In this document: positions 22,770-35,251 of the stretch, in pieces
Position numbering within the stretch: position 1 is the stretch's first letter
How the letters are laid out: each line of letters opens with the position of its first letter
Origin: Cacajao melanocephalus
Taxonomy: Eukaryota; Chordata; Mammalia; Primates; Pitheciidae
Assembly: GCA_963573385.1 (NCBI GenBank)
Contig: CAUYLG010044331.1
Location: forward strand, 1 to 64,000
Direction: 5' to 3'
DNA length: 64,000 nt
The notes under the pieces: generated by a model
Seen by the model: only the letters and a program-made list of their open reading frames with translations
Database searches by the model: none
Told to the model about the DNA's origin: nothing
Made by a program: the position numbers and the translations under genes

Positions 22770-24260
22770 TACTGTATTCTTTGTACTTCTCAGACTATTC
22801 CTTCTCTCTATGGTGAGCTTACTTTCCTTTTCTCAATTACTAAATAGTGATGTTTCTTAAGGTTTTCCTAATGGTATCCACTGTCTCTGGATTGCACATT
22901 CACTCACAATTTCAGTGACCACCTATATGACGGAATTTTCTGTTTACAGTGTAGCCTCCTTCTTAGCTCTAGATGCTTCTACTCTTCCTTGGCATTTTAT
23001 TTCTAGGGCAATGGGAGATTATAGGAAAGTTTAAGGAATCATTCCTACTGCTATAACAAAATACCTCAGACTGGATGATTTATAAATAATAGAAATTTAT
23101 TTCTCATAGTTCTACAGGCTAGGAAGCCCAAGATCAAGGTGCCAGCAGGTATGATGTCTGGAGAGGGCTGCTCTCTATTGCCAAGATGGTACCTCCCTGT
23201 TACATCTTCACATGGCAGAAGGCAAAAGGACTATATATCATAACAATAGCTAATAATTCTCTTGAGCCTTTTTTATAAAGGCATTAATCCCATCCATGAG
23301 GGCAAACCTTAATTACAGCTTAACGTCCTACCTCTTACTACTGTTACGTTGGGGATTAAGTTTCAATGTGTAGTTTGGAGGGGCTGCAAACATTCAAACC
23401 ATAGCACTAACTCAGGTACATCCTGGATTTCCCTCAAGCCCCTAAACTCAATATATCCAAAACTGGACTCATCACCTTTTCCTAGAATCTATATTTCCTA
23501 GATTCTCTTGCCCAGGTAAAGGCATCATCATTCACTCAGTCATTCACACCAGAAAACGGAGACATTCTCGACTGCACCCCCTTCCTCTCCCCTACTGGCA
23601 CTGCCTGTGGCAAGCCTTCATCTCACATAGGACTACCATAAGGGCCTCACCAGCCACCTACCACACAGGCACCTAAAAGCCCCCTGAATGTAAATTTGAT
23701 CGTGTTCCTTAAACTCTCCTATAATCTCCCATTGCCCTAAAAATGAAATGCCAAGTTTATTTGAACAGAGATCCTCTGGCCCCAACCCATCTTTTTAGCC
23801 TCATTTCCTGTCATTTCCTACATCAAACACAGTGCTCTCACAACGCTGACCATCATGTAGTTTTCTAGATATGTCTGCTATGTTATGACTGTACTTTGGC
23901 ATATACATAATTTCTGTGTAGGGTGCTCTTCTCTTCTACCTTCCTCTTTCCTCCCCTCTTATATATATAGTTGACTAAGGTAGATTCAACCTTCAGCACT
24001 TAATTCAGGCATCACTTTCTCTAGAAAGTCTTCTCTGATCCATAGTCTGTGGCTCCACTTTGCAGTCCCACAATATCCTTGGTTAGTTCCATTACTTTGT
24101 CCTGGTACTTAGAGTCCATTATAATTACTTCCCCTGCTCAACTCCAGATTTCTAAGGAAGATGACAGTGTCATTCATCTTTGTAGCCCCAGGTCCTAGAA
24201 CAGTTACTGGAACACATAATAGGACTTCAGTAAATGTTTCATAGATGAATGAATAGGTAA
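22770..24260 (+). mobile_element. L2 LINE split by a MaLR LTR
   Basis: The left part (about 22,770-23,030) has 'gaccacctatatgacgg', part of the L2 ORF2. The right part (23,407-24,260) resumes with 'ctcaatatatccaaaactgg' and runs to the L2 end ('cactttctctagaaagtc', 'gaacacataataggacttc'). The interruption is a MaLR-type LTR. With both parts about 1.1 kb of L2 is kept, the longest of the L2 copies here. Reading frames are broken. Confidence 0.75.
23030..23406 (-). mobile_element. MaLR LTR (MLT1/MST type), inserted in an L2
   Basis: Minus-strand LTR. The plus strand has 'ctgctataacaaaatacctc' near the left end and 'cattcaaaccatagca' at the right end (23,391-23,406), the reverse of a MaLR start. 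The middle contains 'cttcacatggcagaaggc' and 'taatcccatccatgaggg', as expected for the family. The left end is diverged, and no clear target duplication was found. Confidence 0.8.
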
Positions 24261-24993
24261 ATGAGTAACAGAACTAATGAATCAGTGGATGTATTAGGAT
24301 ACCTCTAAATCTCTACCTCCTTGAAATGATAGGCCTACCCACATCCAAGTGGTTTGTGGATTGTCATCTGCAGTCCTCTAAGATTAGTTGGGGTAAGGGA
24401 GTGAAGATCAGGCAGGTTCTCTAGGCAATTATATAGTAAGTGCCAGCAAGGTACCAGAGAGCATAGTAGTCTTACAGATACAAGTATAAATAATTTAGCA
24501 TTTCTGATTTTAAGGTGATCTTTTAGAGGGGATAACCAAGTGTGATCCTGGCTCCTATTTTTTTTTGATAAAAATGAAAAATGAATACCTCTTGTCATTC
24601 TCCATAGTGAGAGGGTAGGGATGACTGCTTACTGCCTCTGAGCTAAATAACACTTTTCTCCTCTTTTTCTGATACATGCATGCATTGCCTTATGCCATCT
24701 CTTAGATTTCATTCAGTCACCCAAACAAACCTTTGGCTGAAGGTACACCCAGAGTTGCCTCCACACTATCCCTCTATTCATATGCAGGTGTTCACACTTA
24801 TTTCATCTGGTCAGCCAGGCTGTTTGTATAGAATAGTAACTTCCAACTGGAGCATGATGGTGGTTCTATAATTGAGCAGAGGTGGCAATACGGTAGATGG
24901 ATGAGAAGACTAAGAGGGCCGTGGCAATGGTAAGGGGGAGCTCTCAGAAGCTGAAGAGGGAAAAACCATACTGTTCCAAGAGGCAGCAACTCC
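24261..24993. other. Unique spacer
   Basis: No gene or transposon recognised; open frames here have no recognisable features. Confidence 0.4.
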
Positions 24994-25378
24994 TGTTTTA
25001 GTCCATTTTCTGCTGCTATAACAGAATGCCACAGACAAGGCAATTTATAAAGAAAAGAGACTTGGCTCACAGTTCTGGAGTCTGGGAACTCCAAGGGCAT
25101 GGTGTCAGCAACTGCTTGGCCACCTGGTGAGGGACTGTTTTGTTGTATAATCTCAAGACTGAAAGCAGAAAGGCAAGTAAGTGTGAGAGACTGAGAAAAA
25201 ATGGGGTCCAAGCCTCATCCTTTGACCAGGAACCCCTCCTGTGATAACGAACCCGCTTCCATAATGGCATTAAGCCATTTATGAGGGCAGGGTCCTCATG
25301 ACCTAATCAACTCTTAAAGGCTTCACCTCCCACTGCCATTACAAGAAGAGTTTTAAGGGGGACATTCAAACCATAGCA
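24994..25378 (-). mobile_element. MaLR LTR (MLT1/MST type), complete
   Basis: A complete minus-strand LTR of 385 bases. It starts with 'tgttttagtccattttctgc' and ends with 'cattcaaaccatagca', both the reverse complement of MaLR ends. The internal 'gtgataacgaacccgcttcc' and 'catgacctaatcaactc' fit. Flanks are actcc (24,989-24,993) and acttt (25,379-25,383), sharing only act, so a 5-bp duplication is possible but decayed. A 137-codon open frame lies over it and is a shadow. Confidence 0.8.
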
Positions 25379-28300
25379 ACTTTTCTATATTTCATCTTTT
25401 CCTTGGGACAACCACCAACCAAAGGAAGAAAATTTAATGAAGCCACATAGCTATTAGTGACTGAAGTTTATCAGCAAAAAGAGATTTGGAGCTATTACAC
25501 ATGAATGGCATAGGTGTCAAAAACAATATCTATAAAGATTCTGGTACAAAAATAAAATGGATGGATATATGAATAGAGAAATAGATAAGGAGTTTAGATC
25601 CTCCTTGTTTTGAAAAGTATTTTGTTATCTTTTAAATATATTCTGTATTACCACAATACTATGTGCTTATATTTCTCAAATATTTTCATTGTGACAAATG
25701 TTGAAAACGGGCAAGTAATCTTTCAATTCAATTGTTCATTTGTTTTTAATTTTACCCATCATTTTACTATAAACTTCTTTTTTAGGTATATTTCAAACAA
25801 TTTAAGAAACTTGAATATTAGAGAGAAGTGCCTTTATTTTAGCATGGATAATAAAACAAAGTTTTTAAACTTTCTTGCTGATCATATGAAATGACACAGT
25901 GGTGAGCACATAGCAGGTGTCCAGTAAGTTTTGCAATGTTTTTCTCAATCCCTTTAAAAAATCAAGCCATTATTATGTCATAAGTGTCAAGACTTAAATA
26001 GTAATAACTAAATACAAAAATGTCTTTAATATTCTCCATGATGACTTAAACATTCAGATGTGCATTTTTTCTCGTTGTGATGGACTCTAGGAAGTTAAAT
26101 TTTCTGGTAGTTAAATTATGTTCTTCCATTTAGAGCTGTGACATCTTAGGCAAGTAAACCCTTCTCTGGCTCAGTTTCTTTGTCTGCAAGGTGGGGGAAA
26201 AAAAGAGAATTGTTATAATAATTAAAGAAGTTAATATGTTTAAAGGTATATAGTGGTGTTTTGCACATATGCACACTCTTTGAACACAGTGGTATCGTTT
26301 TTCAGATTGCAAGCTGAAATAATATTGGCTTCTTTATTTAAAAAGCACCTGGAATTTTGCAATGTTCCAACCACAGCTCATAGACTAACAGCTATAAATA
26401 GATGCAACAGCAACAGAAATAAGGCAACGTTTTGAGGTACATGTGCTTCTTTTATAGATTTTATGAGATTTATTTGCTTTATGTCTCTAAAATTGGCAAT
26501 TAGTATTTTAGGAATATCTGAAAATATGCCTAATGCAGGTATAAAATAACATTTTCCACATTCTATAAGATGGTTTGAGGTTGTGAAATTGAACTTTATC
26601 CAAACAATATTAATCAAAAAGTAATTTGGGAGAAGCTTAGAGTATGTAATATAGAAATATTACACATAATTAGAAAGTAAATTGCATTTTACATAAAGTG
26701 AGAAAGAACTCCACAGTCTGGATTTTTGAAATTACAGAGAGATGTTGTAGGCCATTTGCATAATACTATGTAGACTACAGTTAATTCAGTCTTGGAATTA
26801 GCACCAAAATATACTAGGATGTTTTGTGATGGCCATAAAGCAAAAATAAACCAATGCAAAAAATATAAGGATGAAAGTGATTATAGAAAAAGGAAATATG
26901 TCACATCTGCAATTCCAACATACACATCTTGGGGTTTACATTTGCAATTCTAATAAGCATGGGACCTCATTGGTTTTCTAAATCAGAAGATGCCACAGCC
27001 CAAGGGATGGCTCCTGAAGAGTGCAGAAGAGACTTTCTGTGTACTTGCTGCCCTATGGTTAGCATATCCCATGCAATAATTTTAGGTCAGAAGTCTGGTC
27101 TTTAAGTTCATATTTTAAGACACGTGGAATATGCAACTCAAAGCTAACCATTATGAAAGGTAAGAAGAACAAAGAGCAGTTTTGTTTTTACTTGAATTCC
27201 TACTTTTTCATTTTAACAGGTCTTAGTAGCTCAAAAACCATAAGAAAGACCAGGAGAAAATGGGCCAAAATAGCACAGAGAAGGGAGAAAAAAGCAATCT
27301 GAAAACAACAACAACAAAAGACTCCTTTCTTTTGGCATTGTCGCCTTGGATCCCCATTTCTGTGTATTTTAACTTTTATTCTGTTTATCAGTTTCCATCT
27401 AAAAAATAATGTCTGAGCCAAATTTTCATCCTATGTAACTCTATGAGAATTCTCTTTGCTCTTTTGGAGTCTAATTCTCCCATGGCGTTGCAGGAGATGT
27501 AAATCTTACCCCTAAGGGAATATTATTTCAGTGAGAGGAGAAACTGCCTTTTATAGTGGCATGGTATCATTTAAGTGGTTTTTTAAAATGCGATCTTTAA
27601 GGGAGATATAAAATTTATAAGTGGTAATGATATCATTTTAATCATTTGAAGATAATAGGCAAACACAAAATGAGGGTGTTTTCTTCTTAAGTGAGCTTAA
27701 TCAAATGCAGAGTTTGTGAGATTCCATTTATAAATACTTCTTTAAATAAGCACTTTTTCTGCTGAGTCACTGGTTTTCAGGGTACTGGTTTCTGAAGGTT
27801 GGAATTTACATGGTTTAACATTTTTTTCTGTCTCAAAGAGAACTTTCAACCCTTATTCAAACCAGAATTCTCTGGTTCCCTTGCTGTCATGTGCCTGAGG
27901 ATGCCCCAGCATGAACAGTCTGCACTACTATTTGGTTCCATCTCTATGGCCCAGTGAGTGCTATAGAACCCTTGCTGAAGACTGCAGTGAGATCTCAGGC
28001 AGTTCATTCTACAGAGACCCAAATCCATTCTCAATAATCAAGCTACCAATCTCACTACTCATATGCATTATTTTGTACTAATGATTTTTTTTCTTTCAAT
28101 CTATAAAGATCTGATGTCAATCAATTCTGCTACTCCAATCTGCTATACATTTTCAGTGGCTTGCCATCCAGTAAAGTTTTGGTCTTTTTTTCCTTGTCTG
28201 TCTTTTTTTTTTTTTTTAATGGGTGAGTTTTGACAGCAAATACTATTTATTCAAAAAGACCAGAGAATGGTCTTTTGGAATACCTGGATTTTTGGTTAAA

Positions 28301-28436
28301 TAAAAATTGAAGGATTAAAAGAGAAGAGAAAGAAATGGTTAGATCAGTAGCCCTCTAAATGGTTACTGCGCATGCTATTAATCTAGAGAATTTAGGGTTT
28401 TTCCCTTTAATATAGGTATACGTTTTCTCTCTTACA
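25379..28436. other. Mostly unique AT-rich spacer
   Basis: No gene is seen in 3 kb. Apart from the MIR described separately, only an L2/MIR-like 3' tag at about 25,905-25,935 ('gagcacatagcaggtgtcc') and a poly-T run at 28,203-28,217 are notable. Confidence 0.4.
26135..26270 (-). mobile_element. MIR SINE fragment
   Basis: The plus strand reads 'gtgacatcttaggcaagtaa' and 'ctggctcagtttctttgtct', the reverse of MIR core wording. Confidence 0.7.
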
Positions 28437-28444
28437 TTCTAGAG

Positions 28445-28655
28445 CAGTGCTGTCTAATAGAACTTTAAGTGCTAATGGAAATGCTTTATATCTGTGTTGT
28501 CCAATACAATAGCCACTAGCCATATTTTGCTCCTGAGCACTTGAAATGTGGTTAGTGCAACTGAGGAAATGAATTTTTACCTATATATGATTAATTAAAA
28601 TTTAAATTTAAATAGCCATACCTGATTAGTAGCTACTGTATTAGTACAGTTCTAG
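28445..28655 (+). mobile_element. hAT-Charlie MITE
   Basis: A short non-autonomous DNA transposon. It begins 'cagtgctgtctaatagaac', has 'gagcacttgaaatgtgg' in the middle and an AT-rich 'ttaaatttaaatag', then ends with a decayed inverted copy of the start ('gtattagtacagttctag'). The 8-mers ttctagag (28,437-28,444) and ttctagca (28,650-28,657) agree in six bases and resemble the NTCTAGAN target preferred by this group. Because the end itself is diverged, the duplication could overlap the terminal repeat by chance. Orientation is arbitrary. Confidence 0.75.
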
Positions 28656-28657
28656 CA

Positions 28658-30950
28658 TCTCAAATTTTGTAATTTTGAGCCTACTTCTGTTATATTAGAA
28701 TAATTAGATTTTTATGTTTCCTCAAGTAATTTTCAAATTAATTATAAGTCATAAAGCAAAAAAATTTGAATTACCTTTTTTTGTATCCCAGGGGAAATTT
28801 TCTTTATTGTACTCTCTAAAAATATACCCTACTGATAAAAGGTCATTCACCTTTTAATCATTTAGGGAACAAAATTTCCTATATGAAGATCAGTAAAAGC
28901 CTGGCTTGATCTTTGCTCTGGGAAACCCAGCTCCTATGGATGGTTTTGTTGTGTTTAACATAGCATTATACAAGGTCAACTTTGATTTGTATTGACTTTC
29001 TAATCATTTCATAATTTTTAATTGTGCTTTATCGCTCCCACAGTGTCCTCAGGATCCATACTGTAGGACTGTATCAGAGTAAATTTCTTCCAATATTCCA
29101 GTAACTAACCTCTTTGGAAGGAACCCAAAATAAACCAGTTATGTTAAATTTTACACAATGTTGGGATACAAAATAACACTCATGCGTTTTGTAATGGTTT
29201 CTTTCATGCTGTGTAATTTGTTATATACAATTGAACTTCATTTAGCAAAATTATATAACAGGTATTTATGACCTAATTTGTGAAACTCTAAATAGATAAA
29301 CTTGGAGATCATTAGATTTGTGTATTATTAAAATATCTGCTTTTAGTCATTCAGATGTTCCATCTTACACAAATTTTATAGAGATCAATTATGCAAATAT
29401 CTATAATATGAGATTTTAAGTGTTAATATTCCCTATAACTATGATTTGATGGGTTACTAGTGTATCATTTAAAATATTATACACTATGTAAAATTTATAT
29501 TAAGCACTTAAAATAGCATACTTTCAAATAATTAGCTGAAATTTTTAGGTAAATTTAAAAATAGGAAGGATTCCTTAAGACCACACATACACTTGTGATA
29601 ATACTAAAATTTCAGGGTAGGTAAAAACAAATACTGATCTAAAATGAAATAATAATTAAAAGTATATCTCATTGCATTTGAAAATATTTTAGTATTAATA
29701 TATAATTATTCTAGCCCTATTAAAAACTTAAGTTTGATAAAGTAATAAATAAGGAATAAGGAAAAAAATGAAATAAAATAGTAAATAGTTATTTGCTAAA
29801 ATAAAATTATTTATTTAAAAGAGAAGGGCAAAGATTTTCTTAAGCTTCTTTCAAATATAGTTGAAATAAAATGAGTCTATCAGATCTACCAGTTGATATT
29901 CAACCTGGCAATGTGAACAAACCATAACACAAAAGATGGCGAAAAATGATACCTCTGCTTATAATACTCTTGCTACATTACTAGAATTTAAATGTGAGGG
30001 TACTAGCCTTGACATTAACTGTTGTCTCATTGCTTAGATGTTTCTGAAGATATAAAACATGTGACCAGGAGTGATTTCTAACACTGGCCACAGAGCCATG
30101 AAGGCCTTTTGACTTGAGCTGCTCTTAGCATCAGTTGATTTTGTGACTCACCCTCTCTCACTGCTGAGCTAACGGATACTTTGATTGCAAAGAACCACTG
30201 ATGGCTTGGGAAAAAATAGGGAAATTCACACAAATTCTCCATCAAAATGTTAGAACCACCTAGATATTCTTATGGGACTGATATATAGAAAAATTTGGTA
30301 GCAATACAAGTTATTCATACAACCACAGAAATGGGATACAGTTTTGTAGGATCACAGCTGAAAGCAATAATAAATATGCAAACAAAAAGGTCAGAAGTGT
30401 ACATTAACAAGGTAATGATTCCCAAGGAATTTAAATGGAAAATTTTGTTAAAATGCTACATTTTTGCTATTGTTTAATTTAAAATCCGTTAAGGTAGGAA
30501 GAAATACGGAAGGCCATTTGGAAATAGAGCCAGTCTCAAGAGAAGAAACATGATATGTAAACTGAGTATAATGGATGAGAAGAGTTCAAGAAGTCATGAG
30601 CAAATTTAGGGTTGTTGAGAAACCAGTTCAACTTCTTTGAGCTGTTCATTCATTAAGAATCCTGACTCCAGAAGTAGAAGCTAAGTGATGGACATTAAGT
30701 ACCATACACATTATGGTAACTGATCAAGAGTCTTATTTAAATGACTTCAGAGTTTATCAATGACAAGGTAGGAAAATATCCTTTTGGAAAATAAGCTTTA
30801 TCAGTGATTTTTAACAACATTCAGAAAGGAGGTACAAAGGCAATTAACACTTTGGAGTGTCACGTTATAGCTATTGTATTTGTTGCCATAAGAATCATGG
30901 TATAAGTTTGCAATGGCCTTTTGTAAAAAGCATGAATATTCTGATCTATG
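28658..30950. other. Unique, very AT-rich spacer
   Basis: No gene or transposon is recognised in 2.3 kb. AT content is high throughout, especially at 29,400-29,850. Confidence 0.4.
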
Positions 30951-30954
30951 GTTA

Positions 30955-31440
30955 TTGAATTATAGAATCTTAGGGTTAGAAGTCATTTTAGATGTTGCTA
31001 ATTCATCCCATCCTTTCTGCAGCATCTCTGTTGAAGGCTCATCTGGGTTACTATGTAATAATAGCATCAGAGACTATAGAAAGAAGATAATTCTCATTTC
31101 TAGGGAGTTTTTATTGTTAAAAAGTTCTTCCTTGTGGATTTTCAAAATGAATCTATGTTTAACTATCCTCCTCTATTACTAGTTCTACATTCCCTAGACA
31201 CACAAGTCAGTTGAACCCTTCTCCCCAGGAAACACTGCCCAGTTGTTATGTTTTCTGTTCTTAGTTGTTTTCATCATTGCTTACTTATTATGATTTATGG
31301 TCTTCACCATCATCTTTTCTTTGTCTTTCCAGTTTGTCAATGTTCCTGTTACAGTAGGGCTCCAAAAGCCAGTATAATATCTCAGGTGCTATCTGACCTA
31401 AGCCAGAATTTTGCCTTCCTTGAGCAGGCCCTGTGTTGCC
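30955..31440 (-). mobile_element. CR1/L3 LINE 3' end
   Basis: An ancient CR1-clade (L3-like) LINE in minus orientation. It begins with its 3' terminus, 'tatagaatcttagggttag', then 'aaaaagttcttccttgtgg' at about 31,120 and 'ccagtttgtcaatgttcct' at about 31,330, landmarks of CR1 3' ends read backwards. It is among the oldest recognisable repeats in the window. A T-run follows at 31,441-31,458. Confidence 0.75.
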
Positions 31441-31818
31441 TTTTTTTTTTTTTTTTTTAAGAAATGTTTAATAGGGACTTACCGTGTTACCATGTTTTTG
31501 TCTTAGGTGGGGCCAGACATGACAGTGAATCCCCTTGGTTTCCTTTTAAGTTTTGATCAATTTCTTTGGCAGCCAACTGCCATTCATATTTGTCATGTGG
31601 TCTACAGTATGATGTTAGCTGCAGGTGTTTTACAATAAGGTGGTTCCCTTCTATTCTCAGTTCACTAAGAATATTTTCCATAAATGAACATGAATTTTAT
31701 TAAGTACTTTTTCTGTGTCAATTGAAATAATCATATAATTTTTCCCTTTACTCTGCTAAGACAAACCTCATGAATGCATTTTATACATGTTAAAACAACA
31801 TTATCCTCCTGAAGATCA

Positions 31819-32126
31819 GCTGGGCATGGTGACTCACACCTGTACTCCCAAGCACTTTGGGCGGGCAAGGCAGGTGGATTACCTGAAGTCAGGGGTTTGA
31901 GGCCAGCCTGGGCAACATAGTGAAACCCTGTCTCTACTAAAAAATACAAAAAATTAGCTTGGCATGGTGGTGCATGCCTGTAGTCCCAGCTACTCAGGAG
32001 GCTGAGGCAGGAGAATCACTTGAACTTGGGAGACAGAGTCGGAGTGAGCCAAGATCGCATCACTGCACTCCAGCCTGGGTGACATAGTGAAACTGTGTCT
32101 CAAAAAAAAAAAAAAAAAAAAAAAAA
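31819..32126 (+). mobile_element. Alu SINE (AluS type)
   Basis: A full dimeric Alu in plus orientation from 'gctgggcatggtgactc' to a 25-base A tail at 32,102-32,126. Possible target duplication gaagatca (31,811-31,818) and gaagacca (32,129-32,136), one mismatch. It lies inside the minus-strand L1. Confidence 0.93.
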
Positions 32127-32314
32127 GAGAAGACCAAGAAATTATTCATATCACCTATAGTAATTTTTTGTCTTACATTCTATGCTTCTATTTTGTTTGA
32201 TATTAATGTAGCTTTACCAGTTGTTTTAAGGTCAAGGCATACATTTTTTGATTATTTAATTTTTAACCTTTCTGTAAGTTTATGTAACAGTTATTACTTT
32301 TGAAAACCGCATAT

Positions 32315-32612
32315 GGCTGGGCACAGTGGCTCATGCCTGGAATCCCGGCACTTTGGAAGGCCAAGGCAGGCAAATCACCTCAGGCCAAGAGTTTAAGGCC
32401 AGCCTGGCCAACATGGCGAAACCCTGTCTCTACTAAAATACAAAAATTAGCCTGGCATGGTGGTGGACTTCTGTAATCCCAGCTGTTTGGGGCGCTAAGG
32501 CACAAAAATTGCTTGAACTTGGAAGGCGAAGTTTCCAATAAGCTGAAATCGTTCTACTGCACTACAGCCTGGGTGACAGAGCAAGACTCTGTCTCAAAAA
32601 ACAGAAGAAAAA
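32315..32612 (+). mobile_element. Alu SINE (AluS type)
   Basis: A full dimeric Alu in plus orientation. Flanks are tgaaaaccgcatat (32,301-32,314) and tgaaaacagcacat (32,613-32,626), a 14-bp target duplication with two mismatches. It is the second Alu in the same minus-strand L1, about 190 bases from the first. Confidence 0.95.
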
Positions 32613-33194
32613 TGAAAACAGCACATAATGAGTTTTTGTTTAATTCAGTATTATTATTATTGGATTGGATAATTTAGAAAATTTAATTTTTCATATATTT
32701 ACTAACATATTTTTATTAAATTTACCATTTTAGTATGTCTGTTTGTTTTGCCTATGCTTTATTACTCCTTCACTACATTCTTCCCTTATATTAGGCTAAT
32801 TTTAAAAAATCCCATTTTCAGCTTTATTGGTTTGAAATTAAGTGTTTTCTTGATATTTTATAAGTCCTTATACTATAAATTATAATACGTCCTTTTGACT
32901 CATCAAAATCTATTGCTAGACTTATGCTTTCAGCCAGAATTGTAATAGGAACCAAACTTTACAACTTTGTGATAGGGACCAGATTTACCCACTCACCTGA
33001 CACAACTGACCAAATATATCAGGCATGCACCACCATGCCCAGCAAGACATTGGACATATGAAAGCTGAGGACAGTGATTCCTGATGGGCAAGAAACCAGT
33101 GAGGTGAGCTTTATAATCGCCCCTTTCTAAGTAGAAAAAGTTTCAAGGCTCTAGTACTCAGAGAAAGTCCGCAGGGAGAAAAAGGTAGTAGTTA

Positions 33195-33680
33195 TGAGTG
33201 TTGGGAGAAGGCCTTGATGTGTGTGATGGAGTATATGTTGTTTGTTGAGAGGCGATGACAAGGAACACTGAGCCATCCTCAAGCAGAAAACTGCTAGAAT
33301 AAGTAAGCAATATGTACTGGTCATGCACTGGTTAACTAGTTCCTAAAGCATAGGATATAGGACCTTGTCCCTATTGCTGACTTGTAAAGAGTGCATTTTA
33401 GCTTATTTCTATTTTAGTAGTGAACCGGCACTATCTTTCTGTTTATTCTATCTTTACTCCATAAAGAAACACTGAGAACCTGCTTATTAAAAAAAATCAC
33501 TTGTTCACAAAGAATAAATATGTGGGTCAGAGTCTGCTCCAGGCTTTTAGCTGGGAAATGCTGTCAGCTCCCTGACGTCCCACTCTTATCCCACTTTTGC
33601 ACACTGTCTTTGTATCTGTTTCTTAATTCCTGCAGCACTGCCTGGGTTGGGGAAGAGCTATAAAAAGGAAGAACTCCAGA
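33195..33680 (+). mobile_element. Possible LTR remnant (unclassified)
   Basis: The block starts 'tgttgggagaaggccttg' and ends with wording like 'ctttgtatctgtttcttaa' and 'ctgcctgggttgggg', resembling the 5' end and U5 part of some class II (ERVK-type) LTRs. I could not find terminal inverted repeats or a clear 6-bp duplication, so this is a weak call. It may instead be the 5' region of the L1 that follows. Confidence 0.3.
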
Positions 33681-35144
33681 GATCTGCAAAAGATTTGCTT
33701 CAAGTATTCAGTTGAGTACAGATCAACACATTCATATAAGGGAACTACCCAAGGCCAGGGAAAAAAATATTCAAAATATTTAAAAGAACAATGTCCCCCA
33801 AATCACCAGGGACAGGAATAGTGCCTGCTTCCAATAGCCAGAGTTAAAAACCTCCTAATTCCTGAATCATTGATTACATTAGTAAAAAGCTTCAGCAGTG
33901 AGGAAAAATTAGCCACAGGCACGATGCCTCTCTTATCCCATATAACAAAGGATAAAACAAAATCCAAAAAGATTCAATGAGTTCTACATTCCAGGATAAG
34001 GTTCAAGAAAATATATAGAAATACAAAATATCTAGTATCCAAAAAGGTAAAATACCCAGTGATAGGCATTCAATAAATGCTAACAGACATATAAGGGAGC
34101 AGAAATATAGTACCCATAATGAGGAAAAAATCAATTAAACTCAACTCTGATATAACACAGATGACGAAATTAATAGAAAAGTTTCTTAAAACAGTTGTGT
34201 TAGAGAAAATTCTGAACATGTTAATATAAGAAAGATCTGAGAAGATGCAATCAAATTTCTGGAAGAAAATATCACAGTGATTGAGATGAAAAATATGCTG
34301 GCTCAGATTAATAGCAGATTAGACACCAAAGAAGAAAGCATTAGTCACATAGAGACATAATAATAGAAACTATCCAAAATGAAACAGTGAAGAGGAAAAA
34401 AATAGATGATCTGTGTTCAGTGAACTTTGGAATAGCTCTGTGCAACCAAATATACATGTAATTGGAATCATTGAAGAGGAAGAAAAGAAAAAAAAATACC
34501 TGAACAATAATGACGAAACACTTTTCAAATTAGATGAAAACTAGTAACTCACAGATTAATGAAACTCAACAAATACCAAACACAGGAAATATGAAGAAAA
34601 CTACATCAAGGTGCATCATAATCAAATTGTGATTGCAGTGATAAGAAGTAAATCTTAAAAGCAAGCAGAAAAAAAATGAGAGGAATGAAGTTAAAGATGA
34701 CAGAAGTTTTATCTTTGGAAACAATGCATGGTGTAAGACAGTGGAATAACAAACATCTTTAGAGTGCTGCAAAAAATATCTGTCAGCTTAGAATTGCATA
34801 CCCAGTGAAAATATACTTTAGAAACAAATATGGAATAGCAATATATCTGACTGAAAGAGTTTAATGAATTTAAAAGTAACCGTAAACCTGTACTACAAAA
34901 AAACAATGTTTAAAGTCCATAGTGTGGAAAGAGAATGATACAAAGTGAAAACCTGTATTTACACAAATAAATGAAAAGAATCAGAAATAACTATACAGGT
35001 ACACGTAAACATGTTTTCTTATTAAACATTCTTGAGATAATTAGCTACCTTATGTAATCATGTAACCACTAAAACAACAGAAAAAGAGTTACAGTAAATA
35101 GGCCAACAAAAGAACTGAAATCTGAAAGGAAATCATAGAAACCA

Positions 35145-35190
35145 ACCAACCAACCAACAACAACAACAGCAACAACAACAAAAACAAAGA
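35145..35190 (+). repeat. (CAAC)n and (CAA)n microsatellite in the L1
   Basis: About four caac units followed by about nine caa-like units, between the ORF1 and ORF2 regions. Confidence 0.85.
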
Positions 35191-35251
35191 CACAGTCCAA
35201 GAAAGGCAGAAAAAGAGAACGAAGAGGAAAAAGAGCAGATGGTACCACAGC

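Larger units (their letters stand above)
31480..32930 (-). mobile_element. L1M fragments, minus strand, interrupted by two Alus
   Basis: Decayed L1 ORF2 read backwards. The left part (31,480-31,815) includes 'gtgtcaattgaaataatcat' (RT region). The middle part (32,137-32,300) includes 'gatattaatgtagctttacc' (endonuclease region). The right part (32,627-32,930) includes 'cattttcagctttattgg'. The two Alus cut it, and some ORF2 sequence between the left and middle parts is missing, so it also carries a deletion. Stops occur throughout. Confidence 0.75.

Noticed and set aside
24798..25211. 137-codon minus-strand open frame
   Set aside because: Most of it lies in a MaLR LTR; the rest is unique DNA with no recognisable protein feature.
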